Origin: Segetibacter sp.
GTDB lineage: Bacteria > Bacteroidota > Bacteroidia > Chitinophagales > Chitinophagaceae
Assembly (NCBI RefSeq): GCF_025963695.1
Contig: NZ_JAOQAH010000062.1
Span: 1 to 47,020 of the forward strand
Reading direction: 5' to 3'
DNA: 47,020 nucleotides
A program made the translations under genes and the position numbers. Shown here piece by piece: positions 6,779 through 14,943 of this stretch. How positions within the stretch are numbered: the first letter of the stretch is position 1; every line of letters begins with the position of its first letter. The notes beneath the pieces are model-generated. The model was not told the origin of the DNA, did not search any database, and saw only the letters and a list, made by a program, of their open reading frames with translations.

Positions 6779-7807
6779 TTATTTCCGGAAAAGGGAAAGC
6801 TTGGCAAAAAAGTCATTAAACATTAGGTTCGTATCGAGCCAGTCATACACCCTAATGTTTCTTCCCTTTTCGTTAAATTCGTAATCGCCCCTATCATTAA
6901 TTTTAGGTGCCATCTTAATAACATATTTGCTGGACGAAGGATCCGCTTCAAAGGAAGATTGCAAAGCAGTAAGCAGTACAAGAGGACTATCACCCAACAC
7001 GTATGTTTCGCCTATATTCAATCCAAACTTGCTTATCCTTTTCATTACATCTTCAATTTTTCCTGCCAGGTATTTTCCTACTTCGCCTTTCGATTTTACG
7101 TTAAATATTAATTGGGCATAAGACAATAAACACTGCCGGTAAGCATTTCTTGGCACTTGCCATAATGCAACCGAAGATTTGTTAAAGATGACTTTACCTG
7201 CATTAATATCAATGTTCAGGTTATATTCAGGAGACGAGTAATTAGGCGGAGGAAAAGCAAGATCAATGTACTCTGCACCACCAATCCATACCAACGTTAT
7301 TTTTTCTGCGATCTCTGGCCGCGTCAATAAGGCGCTCGCAATTTCTGTAAGACCTGCACCACAAACAACGTACAAAGGATCTTTAGTATCAGTACGCAGC
7401 GCTTCTTTGATTATAAATTGCACTGCCTCGCTTTTTACCGGCGTGCTATCATTGGCCATACCAATGTTCGATCCTGCAATAACCGGCACATTAAATTTGG
7501 GCCTCACTAACTTCACAAGTTGCCGCGCCTGTTTGGCTGCATTGTCAGCTTGGGTTTTAGAATTATCAAAACCGTCACGAACATTTAGGTGAGAGCCAAT
7601 GATAGCCCTGACGTCAACAGACGGAGACAATAAATGATGAACCAATTGAAACAATCCATCCGGATCACCACTAAAATCATTGTCTATTATAACCCTGCAA
7701 CGAGGCTTTACAATACTTGTATCGAAAATATTATTTGATTGTGCTGTAGCCCCAATGGCATTTAGTCCAACGATTATAAGACATACCCTCAAAATTGTTA
7801 TCCGCAT
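6779..7807 (-). CDS. Exported nucleoside hydrolase-like protein
   Basis: Starting at the ATG at 7807 gives a 342-residue protein with a signal peptide (MRITILRVCLIIVGLNAIGATAQS); a TTG start 21 bases upstream would only add charged residues before it. The mature part begins CRVIIDNDFSGDPDGLFQL, the calcium-binding Asp cluster of inosine-uridine nucleoside hydrolases, in a form longer by one residue than the textbook DxDxxxDD. Other family features are PVIAGSNIGM, DPLYVVCGAGLTEIA and the acidic segment PEYNLNIDINAG, where the late Asp ligand is expected. The product is probably periplasmic and may cleave nucleosides or a related N-glycoside. Confidence 0.8.
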   Translation of the reverse strand: MRITILRVCLIIVGLNAIGATAQSNNIFDTSIVKPRCRVIIDNDFSGDPDGLFQLVHHLLSPSVDVRAIIGSHLNVRDGFDNSKTQADNAAKQARQLVKLVRPKFNVPVIAGSNIGMANDSTPVKSEAVQFIIKEALRTDTKDPLYVVCGAGLTEIASALLTRPEIAEKITLVWIGGAEYIDLAFPPPNYSSPEYNLNIDINAGKVIFNKSSVALWQVPRNAYRQCLLSYAQLIFNVKSKGEVGKYLAGKIEDVMKRISKFGLNIGETYVLGDSPLVLLTALQSSFEADPSSSKYVIKMAPKINDRGDYEFNEKGRNIRVYDWLDTNLMFNDFFAKLSLFRK

Positions 7808-7956
7808 CTTTAATATTTTCAGCAGCAAGATAAGTTTTTGGTGCTAGTACCTCCCACCCTTAGCACTATTACCAATTTCAATTACTACGAATTTTGCTTT
7901 TTAATTCTTGCAGGTATTCTGTTGGTTATTTTCCTCCTGTTCGTTATAATTAAATT

Positions 7957-8589
7957 TTAGTTTCGAACGGCATAAATACTTGCTGTGTTGCCATTTATCG
8001 ATTTAATTCTACCGTAATTACTACTCAACAAGTCGCTCGTAAAATAGTCTACCGTTATATTTCCCATCGACTTTGCTTTGCCAAGTTTGCCGCTAAGTAA
8101 ATCATCGGTCCAATATTCGATATTCATATTGCCAATAGATTTCAGTTTGCCTTGTCCTCCGTTTAACAAATCATCGTTCCAATAGTCAACAAGAATATTT
8201 CCAATAGATTTTACTTTACCTTTTTTGCCGCTTAATAAATCGGTTATCCAGTAATCAATTTTCATGTTACCAATTGTTTTCACTTTCCCATCCCTACTGC
8301 CTTCCACATCATTTATCCAATAATCAATTTGTACATTTCCAATAGACTTTATTTTTGCATCCCTACTACCATAGCCCTCGTCAAAATATTGATAGTCTCC
8401 GCCTGCGATCGAATTAAAGGAAACAAGATTTCCTTTATTATCAATTGTCAGTATGAACCCGTTTTCTGTAATGTCGACCGACTTGATCTCTGTGTCTCCC
8501 AGATGAAACACAGCCTTTGATACATTCTGAGCTTTCGCAAAATAAAAGGAGAAAAACAAAAGGAGAAAAACAGCGTATTTATAATTCAT
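7957..8589 (-). CDS. Secreted protein of tandem 23-residue repeats
   Basis: The 210-residue product has a signal peptide (MNYKYAVFLLLFFSFYFAKAQ). After about 75 residues it contains five full copies and one partial copy of a 23-residue unit. The consensus is G-K-h-K-S-I-G-N-h-x-h-[DE]-Y-W-x-x-D-L-L-S-G-x, where h is hydrophobic. The strict period and alternating hydrophobic residues suggest stacked short beta strands, perhaps a solenoid, but no family is known to me. At DNA level the unit is 69 bp, so the copy number could change by slippage. It is probably periplasmic or on the cell surface. It lies downstream of no obvious partner gene and its function is unknown. Confidence 0.8.
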   Translation of the reverse strand: MNYKYAVFLLLFFSFYFAKAQNVSKAVFHLGDTEIKSVDITENGFILTIDNKGNLVSFNSIAGGDYQYFDEGYGSRDAKIKSIGNVQIDYWINDVEGSRDGKVKTIGNMKIDYWITDLLSGKKGKVKSIGNILVDYWNDDLLNGGQGKLKSIGNMNIEYWTDDLLSGKLGKAKSMGNITVDYFTSDLLSSNYGRIKSINGNTASIYAVRN

Positions 8590-8800
8590 AGCTCAATATA
8601 AGAATTTACTTTACTTGTCATAAAATCATATTGTGCTACTTGTCTACATTGTACTTAAGCGATGGTTTACACATAAACCATTTTTAAAAATAGGCGGGCG
8701 AAAAGTGATAGCGCACGGGTGAGCGATGCTACCTGGCTTAGAACATTTATTTAACTACAATAATTCCGTAGAACGTTCATTTGCTCAATTATGAATAGCT

Positions 8801-8822
8801 GTACAAGTGAGTGACACAACAA
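8801..8822 (-). repeat. Dispersed GYGTCRC repeat, copy 5 (T/A type)
   Basis: On the minus strand this reads TTGTTGTGTCACTCACTTGT followed by AC. The 5' flank on that strand is GCAGCTTT, close to the flank of copy 8 at 34990 although that copy is of the C/G type. Confidence 0.68.
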
Positions 8823-8904
8823 AAGCTGCAATGAAAAAAACAGGTGGCTCAAAAAAATATCCAATACAACCCTATCGTTGGTTTTCATCGGCATACCGTA
8901 GAAC

Positions 8905-8940
8905 AAAAAGAGGCATTACCAGAAAGTAAGCCTCTTTTTT
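8905..8940 (-). terminator. Terminator of the ferritin-like operon
   Basis: Arms AAAAAGAGGC (8905-8914) and GCCTCTTTTT (8930-8939) form a 10-bp stem with a 15-nt loop. Read on the minus strand it ends in a run of T residues. It begins 39 bp after the stop of the minus-strand gene at 8979. It would work in both directions. Confidence 0.8.
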
Positions 8941-8978
8941 ACCAATTACCCCAAAAAACTACTGTTGTTAAAATACAT

Positions 8979-9812
8979 TTAGGCGATAAATAACTTCGCA
9001 ATATCGAGCGCATCCTTATAGCTTAACGGCTCGTCGAACGCTTCTGTTACAGCAGCAGCAGACAGTGTTATTCCGTCCACTACCATTCCTGATAATTTTA
9101 CAGTTGCTTGTGTTTCTAACTCTTCACCATTGTACACAGCTTGAGCGGCAGCAGGTATGGCGCCCCGATTGTTTCCGGTGATCCAGGGTTTTAAAGTAGT
9201 GTCACCATTAGCCTTACGCATCTGGCGAATATGTGATGCATGTCTTGCTTCTACAGAGTGAATGTTAAGCGCCGCTTCAAGCACTGTTTTATTACTCATA
9301 AGAAAAGGAGCCTGCCCTTTGTATGCACGTACACCTGTGTCTTCAAAAGCCTGGGCCAATGCAAGAAATACGGCGTAGTTAGCGGTATTAAATGGATCAG
9401 GGAAAGTACCCTTTGCGGTAAAATCAAAATTAGGTTTAGCAACGGCTGCAGCAGCTAATACAGATTTCAGAAAGTTAACGTGATTATTTTCATCGTTGCG
9501 AATAGTAGTCAAAGCACCTATTGCCGGAGTTCCCGCAAGAGCAGCACCATGAGCGGCGACGCCTCTTGTATAAAACTCTGCTTCTAAATATTCGAGGGTT
9601 AACGCAAAGTTTAAAACATCGTTGATAGCGGTAGGCTGCGTTTGACCGTAGGCCTTTGTAAACAAACTGCCCATTGCAAGTGGCAATGCACCCAGGGCTA
9701 ATTTCTTTCCAAATCCTGTCATGTTTTTAATTGCTTCACGGCGCGGGCTTACCCTTTCGTGAAACTCAGGATCTACAGTTTCTATCTCTTTTATTATGTT
9801 TTGTAAGTTCAT
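8979..9812 (-). CDS. Exported ferritin-like domain protein
   Basis: The 277-residue protein has an RR-containing N-terminus (SPRREAIKNMTGFGKKLALG, about residues 22-41) and a hydrophobic stretch ending near AYGQ, suggesting Tat export. The mature part is a ferritin_2-type four-helix bundle. The pattern LNFALTLEYLEAEFYTRG supplies the first Glu pair, NDENNHVNFLKSVL the second, and IHSVEARHASHIRQMR the last Glu-His. It is probably a di-iron or iron-binding periplasmic protein whose exact role is unknown. It lies 11 bp downstream of a second ferritin-like gene with the same layout, so the two form an operon, closed by the terminator at 8905-8940. Confidence 0.85.
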   Translation of the reverse strand: MNLQNIIKEIETVDPEFHERVSPRREAIKNMTGFGKKLALGALPLAMGSLFTKAYGQTQPTAINDVLNFALTLEYLEAEFYTRGVAAHGAALAGTPAIGALTTIRNDENNHVNFLKSVLAAAAVAKPNFDFTAKGTFPDPFNTANYAVFLALAQAFEDTGVRAYKGQAPFLMSNKTVLEAALNIHSVEARHASHIRQMRKANGDTTLKPWITGNNRGAIPAAAQAVYNGEELETQATVKLSGMVVDGITLSAAAVTEAFDEPLSYKDALDIAKLFIA

Positions 9813-9823
9813 GATGGTAATAT

Positions 9824-10516
9824 TTAAGAAGGTAAATTACTAGCGTTAATTTGAGTTTTAATGTAAGTGCCTGCAATACCTAACACTTGTGCAGGAGTTC
9901 TTGATTTCTCGAGACCAGTAGTCAGGTCTACTACATCACCGGCTACAAATGAGCCATTTGAAATACGGTCACGTATCAATGCCGCATGACGGGCTTCCAC
10001 TGAAACTATTTTTCCGGCAAGCGTAAGAAAAGCAGCAGACTGAAGTAATGGTCCGGCACCGTTATATGCAGACACACCTAAATCTTCAAACGCTTTAGCA
10101 GTTCCCAACACACTGGTACGATCAGCAAAATTTATTGAACTAAAATCAACTTCAAGTGCCTGGATGGCACTGCCGCCTAAAGCAGCTTTGAAAAACTCGC
10201 GGTGAGCTACTTCATGGTCGCGTATGTCGGTTAGTAAAGACCTTTCGTCTGCAGAAATGCCAGTATAGAAAGAGTTTACAACTTGTATGTAGAATGCTGC
10301 TTCCAGTTGCTCAAGTGCATAGGCATAATTTAAAATGCCAGTATCACCACTTCCAAGGTCTACACCGTTGTTGTCGTTTTTACTACATGCGGCTAACAAT
10401 ACCAGTCCGGTAGATGCTCCCGCAAAATTCAAGAATTTTCTTCTTGTCATATTAGCAAAACCAGAGTCGCGGTCCGCTACTATTTTGTTTTCAAATAAAG
10501 CCTCGTTCTTTGTCAT
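9824..10516 (-). CDS. Tat-lipoprotein-like ferritin-like domain protein
   Basis: I start the gene at the ATG at 10516 (MTKNEALFEN), giving about 230 residues; an upstream ATG at 10567 would put 17 unlikely residues ahead. A twin-arginine motif (TRRKFLNFAG) precedes a hydrophobic stretch and the lipobox LLAACSKN, so the protein is likely an exported lipoprotein. The ferritin-like helices are LNYAYALEQLEAAFYIQVV, IRDHEVAHREFFKAAL and IVSVEARHAALIRDRI, which carry the usual Glu/His ligands. It is the first gene of the ferritin-like pair and is divergent from the DUF6496 gene. A role in iron handling or oxidative stress is plausible but not shown. Confidence 0.85.
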   Translation of the reverse strand: MTKNEALFENKIVADRDSGFANMTRRKFLNFAGASTGLVLLAACSKNDNNGVDLGSGDTGILNYAYALEQLEAAFYIQVVNSFYTGISADERSLLTDIRDHEVAHREFFKAALGGSAIQALEVDFSSINFADRTSVLGTAKAFEDLGVSAYNGAGPLLQSAAFLTLAGKIVSVEARHAALIRDRISNGSFVAGDVVDLTTGLEKSRTPAQVLGIAGTYIKTQINASNLPS

Positions 10517-10707
10517 AACGGTGTTTTTATTGGTTAATATTTTTTCAAAAGGTAATCTGCCTTCCACTTCTACCTACGAGAAATGGTTTGTACTAGTTTT
10601 AATGTTTTTAATGTTTTTTTTAAGGCTGTTATAAAAAAGAAAAGAGTCGACGGGTGGTATATTTTTTTTAATAAAATCAATTTTTATCTTCAAAATATTA
10701 TACAACC

Positions 10708-10923
10708 ATGGCAAAGTATTCTAAAGAGTCAGGCGAAAAAGTGGAAGAAGTAATGCATGAAATGAAAGAAGGAAAACTAAAAACCGGAACAGGAAAAAAG
10801 GTGACGAGTCCAAAGCAAGCTATTGCGATTGCGTTGTCTGAAGCAAGAGAAGCAGGTGACAAAGTACCTAAGAAAGCGACTGCGAAAAAAGCCGCCGGAA
10901 AGAAGGAAAAGAAACAGGATTAG
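10708..10923 (+). CDS. Small basic DUF6496 family protein
   Basis: The 71-residue protein reads KYSKESGEKVEEVMHEMKEG, then a segment with KQAIAIALSEAREAG, and ends in a lysine/alanine-rich tail (KKATAKKAAGKKEKK). This matches the small DUF6496 proteins that are common in Bacteroidota and Proteobacteria. The basic tail looks histone-like and suggests nucleic-acid association, but the function is unknown. It is divergent from the ferritin-like operon across a 190-bp AT-rich gap. A stress-related role would fit that neighbour but is only a guess. Confidence 0.85.
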   Translation: MAKYSKESGEKVEEVMHEMKEGKLKTGTGKKVTSPKQAIAIALSEAREAGDKVPKKATAKKAAGKKEKKQD

Positions 10924-11001
10924 CAGTGTTGAGAAGCACAAATATCATTATTAATGAAAGAGGTATTTTATGTTTTTTACGCATGCATTACTTCTTTGTT
11001 C

Positions 11002-11027
11002 AACATCGTTGTGTCACTCACTGCAAC
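11002..11027 (+). repeat. Dispersed GYGTCRC repeat, copy 6 (T/A type)
   Basis: This copy reads AACATCGTTGTGTCACTCAC followed by TGCAAC. It falls inside an in-frame upstream extension of the LigT-like gene. Because all other copies are intergenic, it supports the later start of that gene at 11126. Confidence 0.66.
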
Positions 11028-11125
11028 TATTTATTTCTTTAATCAACATTCCAAAAGAGACCTCGTACTTACGCCCTCTTTGCAAATGTTTTTTACCTGA
11101 TTTTATTCTACACTTGTGCAGCTTT

Positions 11126-11665
11126 ATGAAATATTTTATTGGAGTTGTTCCCCCGGGTAATATTTATGAAACTGTTTTAAATATTCAAAAACAGTTTGGA
11201 GATAACAGGCTCGAACCACATATTACGCTACGACCGCCGGTAACAGTTTCGGACGAAATAGCATGGATAGCTGCAATCGAAAAGGTTTGCAATTCATTTC
11301 GTCCCTTCCCTATATGCTTGCCCGATACAGGAAATTTTGGTAATCGTGTTTTGTTTATTGATGTACAATCAACACACCTTACAAATTTGCATAAGGAACT
11401 CATTACAGCAATACAGCCTTTTGAAGAAGGGGATGCAAGGCAACAGCCACAGCAACATGAATCGTTCCATCCTCATTTGACATTAGGACGAGGCTGGTGC
11501 GGATTTACAAGAGAAGACTTTGCAGCAATGAAAATACTTGCGCACGAATATCTTGCTAAAGAGCCGGTAGCATTTGAAGCAAAATTTTTGAGAGTCTACA
11601 ATAAACCCTCCGGTAAAGGGAGATATGAAAAAATGAAGGATGTACCGTTTCAAGCCAGGCTATGA
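11126..11665 (+). CDS. 2'-5' RNA ligase-like 2H phosphoesterase (LigT family)
   Basis: From the ATG at 11126 the product is 179 residues, beginning MKYFIGVVPPGNIYETVLNI, the normal start of LigT-like proteins. The two signature motifs are present: HIT at residue 32 (EPHITLRPP) and HLT at residue 117 (HPHLTLGRG). They form the paired His-x-Thr active site of 2H phosphoesterases. The open frame extends upstream to 10970, but that part carries a dispersed repeat copy and no family similarity. Enzymes of this group act on 2'-5' or cyclic phosphodiesters in RNA; the natural substrate is uncertain. Confidence 0.86.
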   Translation: MKYFIGVVPPGNIYETVLNIQKQFGDNRLEPHITLRPPVTVSDEIAWIAAIEKVCNSFRPFPICLPDTGNFGNRVLFIDVQSTHLTNLHKELITAIQPFEEGDARQQPQQHESFHPHLTLGRGWCGFTREDFAAMKILAHEYLAKEPVAFEAKFLRVYNKPSGKGRYEKMKDVPFQARL

Positions 11666-11714
11666 ACCTCGTTTTACCTATAAAATGGTAGTTCAAATCG
11701 GAGCGTGATTCTTT

Positions 11715-12824
11715 CTATTCAACGATTCTTTCTGCCACCGAAGGTTTCTTTCTACGACGTATCCAAATTTGGCCCTTATGGCGCGTTGGCACCTCGTCAC
11801 CAAGCAGTTTACCCCAGGGCTTCAAATCATCGATCCTGTCAAAAATAATTTTTATTATAGCTACGGCTGGTATCGACAGAAACATACCTGGAACGCCCCA
11901 TAATGCACCGCCTAACAATACAACTAAAATAGAAAACAATGCATTTATCTGCACTTTAGAAGATACAATGCGGGGAACCAAAATATTGTTGTCTATGAAT
12001 TGGATAATGGCGTAAGCAATGATTATCCCAAGCTGCGATGAAAACCCATCTTTCGTAACTGTGGCCATCAGCACCGGCAAAGCAATAGCAATAATACCAC
12101 CCAGATAAGGGATCATATTGAGTATAGCACCAAGCACACCTAATAAGATTGCGTAGTCAATTCCTAAAATCATTAAAGCAGTTGAGTTTAAAGCTGCCAC
12201 GATAAGCGCTTCTAACAGCAACCCGACCATGTAACTCTGAATAGCAGTTTTAGTTTGGCTTAAAATATCTCCGACCTGGCGGGTATTTTCCTCGGCAAAT
12301 ACTTCGTACAGAAAATTTAGGATTAACGCTTTATAAAAAAGTAATAGAAAAGTATATACAGGTAGTAAAAAAATAACGGCAAGCGTTCCTAGTGCAGTAC
12401 CAACCGTTTGTCCTACCAAGGCTTTACTATTGTTTATAGCGTCGTTAATCAACAGAACCTGCCTGTCTATAGCAATTCCAAATTTAACTCTAACATACTC
12501 CTGTAACTGGTGCGTTAATGAAGCAAACTTTGTTTTTAGTATTGGAATATTTTCTCCGAAGCCCGCTATTTGTGACGACAGAAAATATAGTATACCGGCA
12601 ATAATTACTATTGCTAACAACATAGCGATTATGATAGAGAAAATGTGTGGGATCTTTTGGTTCTTAAATTTGTTCACCAAAGGATTAAGCAGAATAGCAA
12701 TGATGACTGAAAATGCTATTGGTACAAGTATATTCCGCAAATTAATTAATGCGTAAGTGAGTAAAATAAGTCCGAAAAGAACTACGGTACTTTTTATAAA
12801 AAATGGGTATTGTTTTTCTTGCAT
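11715..12824 (-). CDS. AI-2E family transporter (PerM/YdiK-like membrane protein)
   Basis: The 369-residue protein has about eight hydrophobic segments in the arrangement of the AI-2E exporter family: paired helices near residues 12-45 and 60-85, a soluble segment near 90-150, then helices through about residue 340. The late signature GAILNMIPYLGGIIAIALP and the following FIDNNILVPRIVSSKVQINA are characteristic. Members are called autoinducer-2 exporters, but most have unproven or different roles, such as sodium/proton exchange in other bacteria. It is the last gene in a run of minus-strand signalling genes and may simply be a neighbour. Confidence 0.88.
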   Translation of the reverse strand: MQEKQYPFFIKSTVVLFGLILLTYALINLRNILVPIAFSVIIAILLNPLVNKFKNQKIPHIFSIIIAMLLAIVIIAGILYFLSSQIAGFGENIPILKTKFASLTHQLQEYVRVKFGIAIDRQVLLINDAINNSKALVGQTVGTALGTLAVIFLLPVYTFLLLFYKALILNFLYEVFAEENTRQVGDILSQTKTAIQSYMVGLLLEALIVAALNSTALMILGIDYAILLGVLGAILNMIPYLGGIIAIALPVLMATVTKDGFSSQLGIIIAYAIIQFIDNNILVPRIVSSKVQINALFSILVVLLGGALWGVPGMFLSIPAVAIIKIIFDRIDDLKPWGKLLGDEVPTRHKGQIWIRRRKKPSVAERIVE

Positions 12825-12897
12825 CGAATTTGTTTTGAATTATAATTACGGGATTACTTAAAGTGTGCCAGCCCATCGCGGTTGCACAGTGCCTCAA

Positions 12898-14001
12898 CTA
12901 CTTTCTCCATTCAAAATAAAAAGTACTTCCTTCTCCTTCTACCGACTCTGCCCAAATTTTTCCGCCTTGTTCTTCTACCAACACTTTCAGAATGTTTAGG
13001 CCTACTCCTGTGCTGCTATCATTATTTGATGTGTTTGACCCTGTTTCAAACAATCTAAAAATTCTGTCAGCGTCTATTCTTGCCATGCCCGGTCCATTAT
13101 CCTTTACCGAAAAAACATAAAACTGATCTTTCTCAAAAACGTTAACCTCTATAACCCCGTCAGGTTTATCGGAGTACTTTATTGCATTGCTTAATAAATT
13201 CTGAAAAACCTGCTGTAGTTTAATCTTTCGGGTTAGGATAACCGGCAACTTCTGCGATACGGTTATTGTAATGTTTTGAGGGGGAAAAAGTAGAAATGCA
13301 ATTTGATTAACCAGTTCAAAAACGTTGACCTCCTCTACTGTTTGTTGGGCAAAGCTTTGCTTTGAATATTCCAGTATAGCATTTATCATCTCAGCCAGAT
13401 GATTGGAAGCCATATAAACGAGGTCTATCTTTTGAGAAGTTAAGGGGTCTGTTTCAACGATCGAATTTCCCTTTATAGAAGACATGACAGTAATAATGGA
13501 TGCTAGTGGCGACTTAAGGTCGTGCGAAACCATGTATACAAATTTTTCGAGCTGCTTATTTACTTTCTCTACCTCCAGTAAAGATTCTTTCAATTGCTGT
13601 TGGTAAAAAAAAAGCTTTTCCGAAACATTCACCTTCGCTTTGGTAACGTTGATATCCAGCGGTTTTTGAAGGTAGTCAACGGCGCCCTCGTCAAAACCCT
13701 GCATTACATATTGTACGTCTTTACTAATGGCAGTAACAAAAATGATGGCAATATCTTTTGTTTTCGAATTTGATTTCAACATCCTTGCTACTTCAAAGCC
13801 ATCCATATCGGGCATTTGAACGTCGAGCATGATGAGTCCTATCGAGGGGTTTTTCCAAACCGTTTTTAATGCCTCATTTCCCGACAACGCCGATATAAAC
13901 TTCCGGTTGTCTTTTTCAAGTATTTCCTGTAGTACCATTATGTTCTCTGGCCTGTCATCAACCAACAACACTGTAAATTCTCTTGCACCCTTTGAAATCA
14001 T
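12898..14001 (-). CDS. Response regulator-histidine kinase hybrid (REC-HisKA-HATPase)
   Basis: The 367-residue protein opens with a receiver domain (about residues 8-125): acidic pair VLLVDDRPEN, phosphoacceptor Asp in IMLDVQMPDMDG, Thr in FVTAIS and Lys in YLQKPLD. A coiled-coil linker leads to the HisKA box YMVSHDLKSPLAS and the HATPase with NAIKYS (N box), VKDNGPGMA (G1) and TGVGLNILK (G2). There is no membrane segment, so it is cytosolic and probably receives phosphate from another kinase, likely the large hybrid kinase upstream. It starts 11 bp after the CheB-like gene, indicating an operon. Confidence 0.9.
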   Translation of the reverse strand: MISKGAREFTVLLVDDRPENIMVLQEILEKDNRKFISALSGNEALKTVWKNPSIGLIMLDVQMPDMDGFEVARMLKSNSKTKDIAIIFVTAISKDVQYVMQGFDEGAVDYLQKPLDINVTKAKVNVSEKLFFYQQQLKESLLEVEKVNKQLEKFVYMVSHDLKSPLASIITVMSSIKGNSIVETDPLTSQKIDLVYMASNHLAEMINAILEYSKQSFAQQTVEEVNVFELVNQIAFLLFPPQNITITVSQKLPVILTRKIKLQQVFQNLLSNAIKYSDKPDGVIEVNVFEKDQFYVFSVKDNGPGMARIDADRIFRLFETGSNTSNNDSSTGVGLNILKVLVEEQGGKIWAESVEGEGSTFYFEWRK

Positions 14002-14012
14002 GTATCTATCGT

Positions 14013-14591
14013 TTATAAACTATTCAAGCTATTTATGTAGTTGGAAATTCTAAAAAAATTGAGGACCGCGACATCGGGTACCGCTGCCAGCGCCGAGCGT
14101 GGCATAGCAGGAAATTCAGCCGTTGAAGGATCTTGCACTATCGCTGACCCCCCATTTTTAATGACTGTCTTTATACCATCAGTTCCATCGTTGTTTGCGC
14201 CGCTTAATAAAATGCTCAATAAATTATTTTTATATACCCTGGCTGCACTTTCGAAAGTGACATCAATAGATGGACGACTAAATTTTATTGCTTCAGAATA
14301 GTCGAGGCTAAAAGAGCGGTCTTTCTCAATCAACGTATGATAATTTTGAGGTGCAATATAAATACAAGGCTTTTCTATTAACGCTTTATCATCGGGTTCT
14401 AGAATTCTTTTATTCTTATTTGCTTCAGCAACAATTTTTGTAAACTCGCTTAATACATTTCGTTGCCGGTGAACAACAATTAGTACAGGGACAGAGAAAT
14501 TTTCGGGAAGCGCTTTTATCAGATGCAACAAAACAGGGAAGCTTCCTGCTGAACCTCCGATAACAATTAGCTCTACTTTATTTTCCCCCAT
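14013..14591 (-). CDS. Stand-alone CheB-type methylesterase domain protein
   Basis: From the ATG at 14591 the protein is 192 residues and begins MGENKVELIVIGGSAGSF, the usual start of a CheB catalytic domain; an in-frame ATG at 14663 would add 24 residues of no obvious value. The catalytic triad is visible: Ser in GGSAGS, His in VVHRQRN and Asp in SGANNDGTDG. There is no receiver domain, so control by phosphorylation would have to come from partners. The substrate is unclear because no chemoreceptor gene is nearby. It sits in one transcription direction with CheR and two kinases. Confidence 0.86.
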   Translation of the reverse strand: MGENKVELIVIGGSAGSFPVLLHLIKALPENFSVPVLIVVHRQRNVLSEFTKIVAEANKNKRILEPDDKALIEKPCIYIAPQNYHTLIEKDRSFSLDYSEAIKFSRPSIDVTFESAARVYKNNLLSILLSGANNDGTDGIKTVIKNGGSAIVQDPSTAEFPAMPRSALAAVPDVAVLNFFRISNYINSLNSL

Positions 14592-14943
14592 TAAAACAGA
14601 TGTTTCGGGTAAAGTTAATGGAATGCCATGATCGGAAACGACTGCAAAAGTTGAAAGATACATCGCAAATTGTAGTACCTCGGAGGAAGATTAGTTTGGG
14701 GGTGAGGCGACCATTAACGGCATGGGCACGTGCGTTGGCGGTGGACTAAAAGCGATACGTTGGCACGCAGGGAAGTTGAATAGAAACGAGTGCCGGAATG
14801 TTATGTTTAGCTGCTTTTTTAATCTTTTGTATAAGTGTGCGACGCAAGAATGTTTAATAGATTTACTTAAGCCTGAACAAAAAAAATATACTAAAAATGA
14901 ATTTAGTCAAACAACTAACAATGCGCTTCTAGCTGACAAGTGC
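14592..14943. other. Gap between the CheB and CheR genes
   Basis: About 350 bp separate the two genes, much longer than the other gaps in this cluster. It holds one dispersed repeat copy (14831-14854). A 93-codon open frame on the plus strand (14722-15003) overlaps the 3' end of the CheR gene and has no recognisable features. The gap may contain a separate promoter for the CheB-kinase pair. Confidence 0.5.
14831..14854 (-). repeat. Dispersed GYGTCRC repeat, copy 7 (C/G type)
   Basis: On the minus strand this reads AACATTCTTGCGTCGCACAC followed by TTAT. The core is GCG-T-CGC. It is the only copy that splits genes of an apparently connected cluster. Confidence 0.62.

Larger units (their letters stand above)
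8590..8978. other. Intergenic stretch with repeat copy 5 and a terminator
   Basis: This 389-bp stretch separates two minus-strand genes. It should hold the promoter of the repeat-protein gene at its left end. It also holds a copy of the dispersed repeat (8801-8822) and the terminator of the ferritin-like pair (8905-8940). I see no coding sequence in it. Confidence 0.6.

Noticed and set aside
10970..11125. N-terminal extension of the LigT-like gene
   Set aside because: The family start is at 11126, and the extension overlaps a dispersed repeat copy that is intergenic everywhere else.
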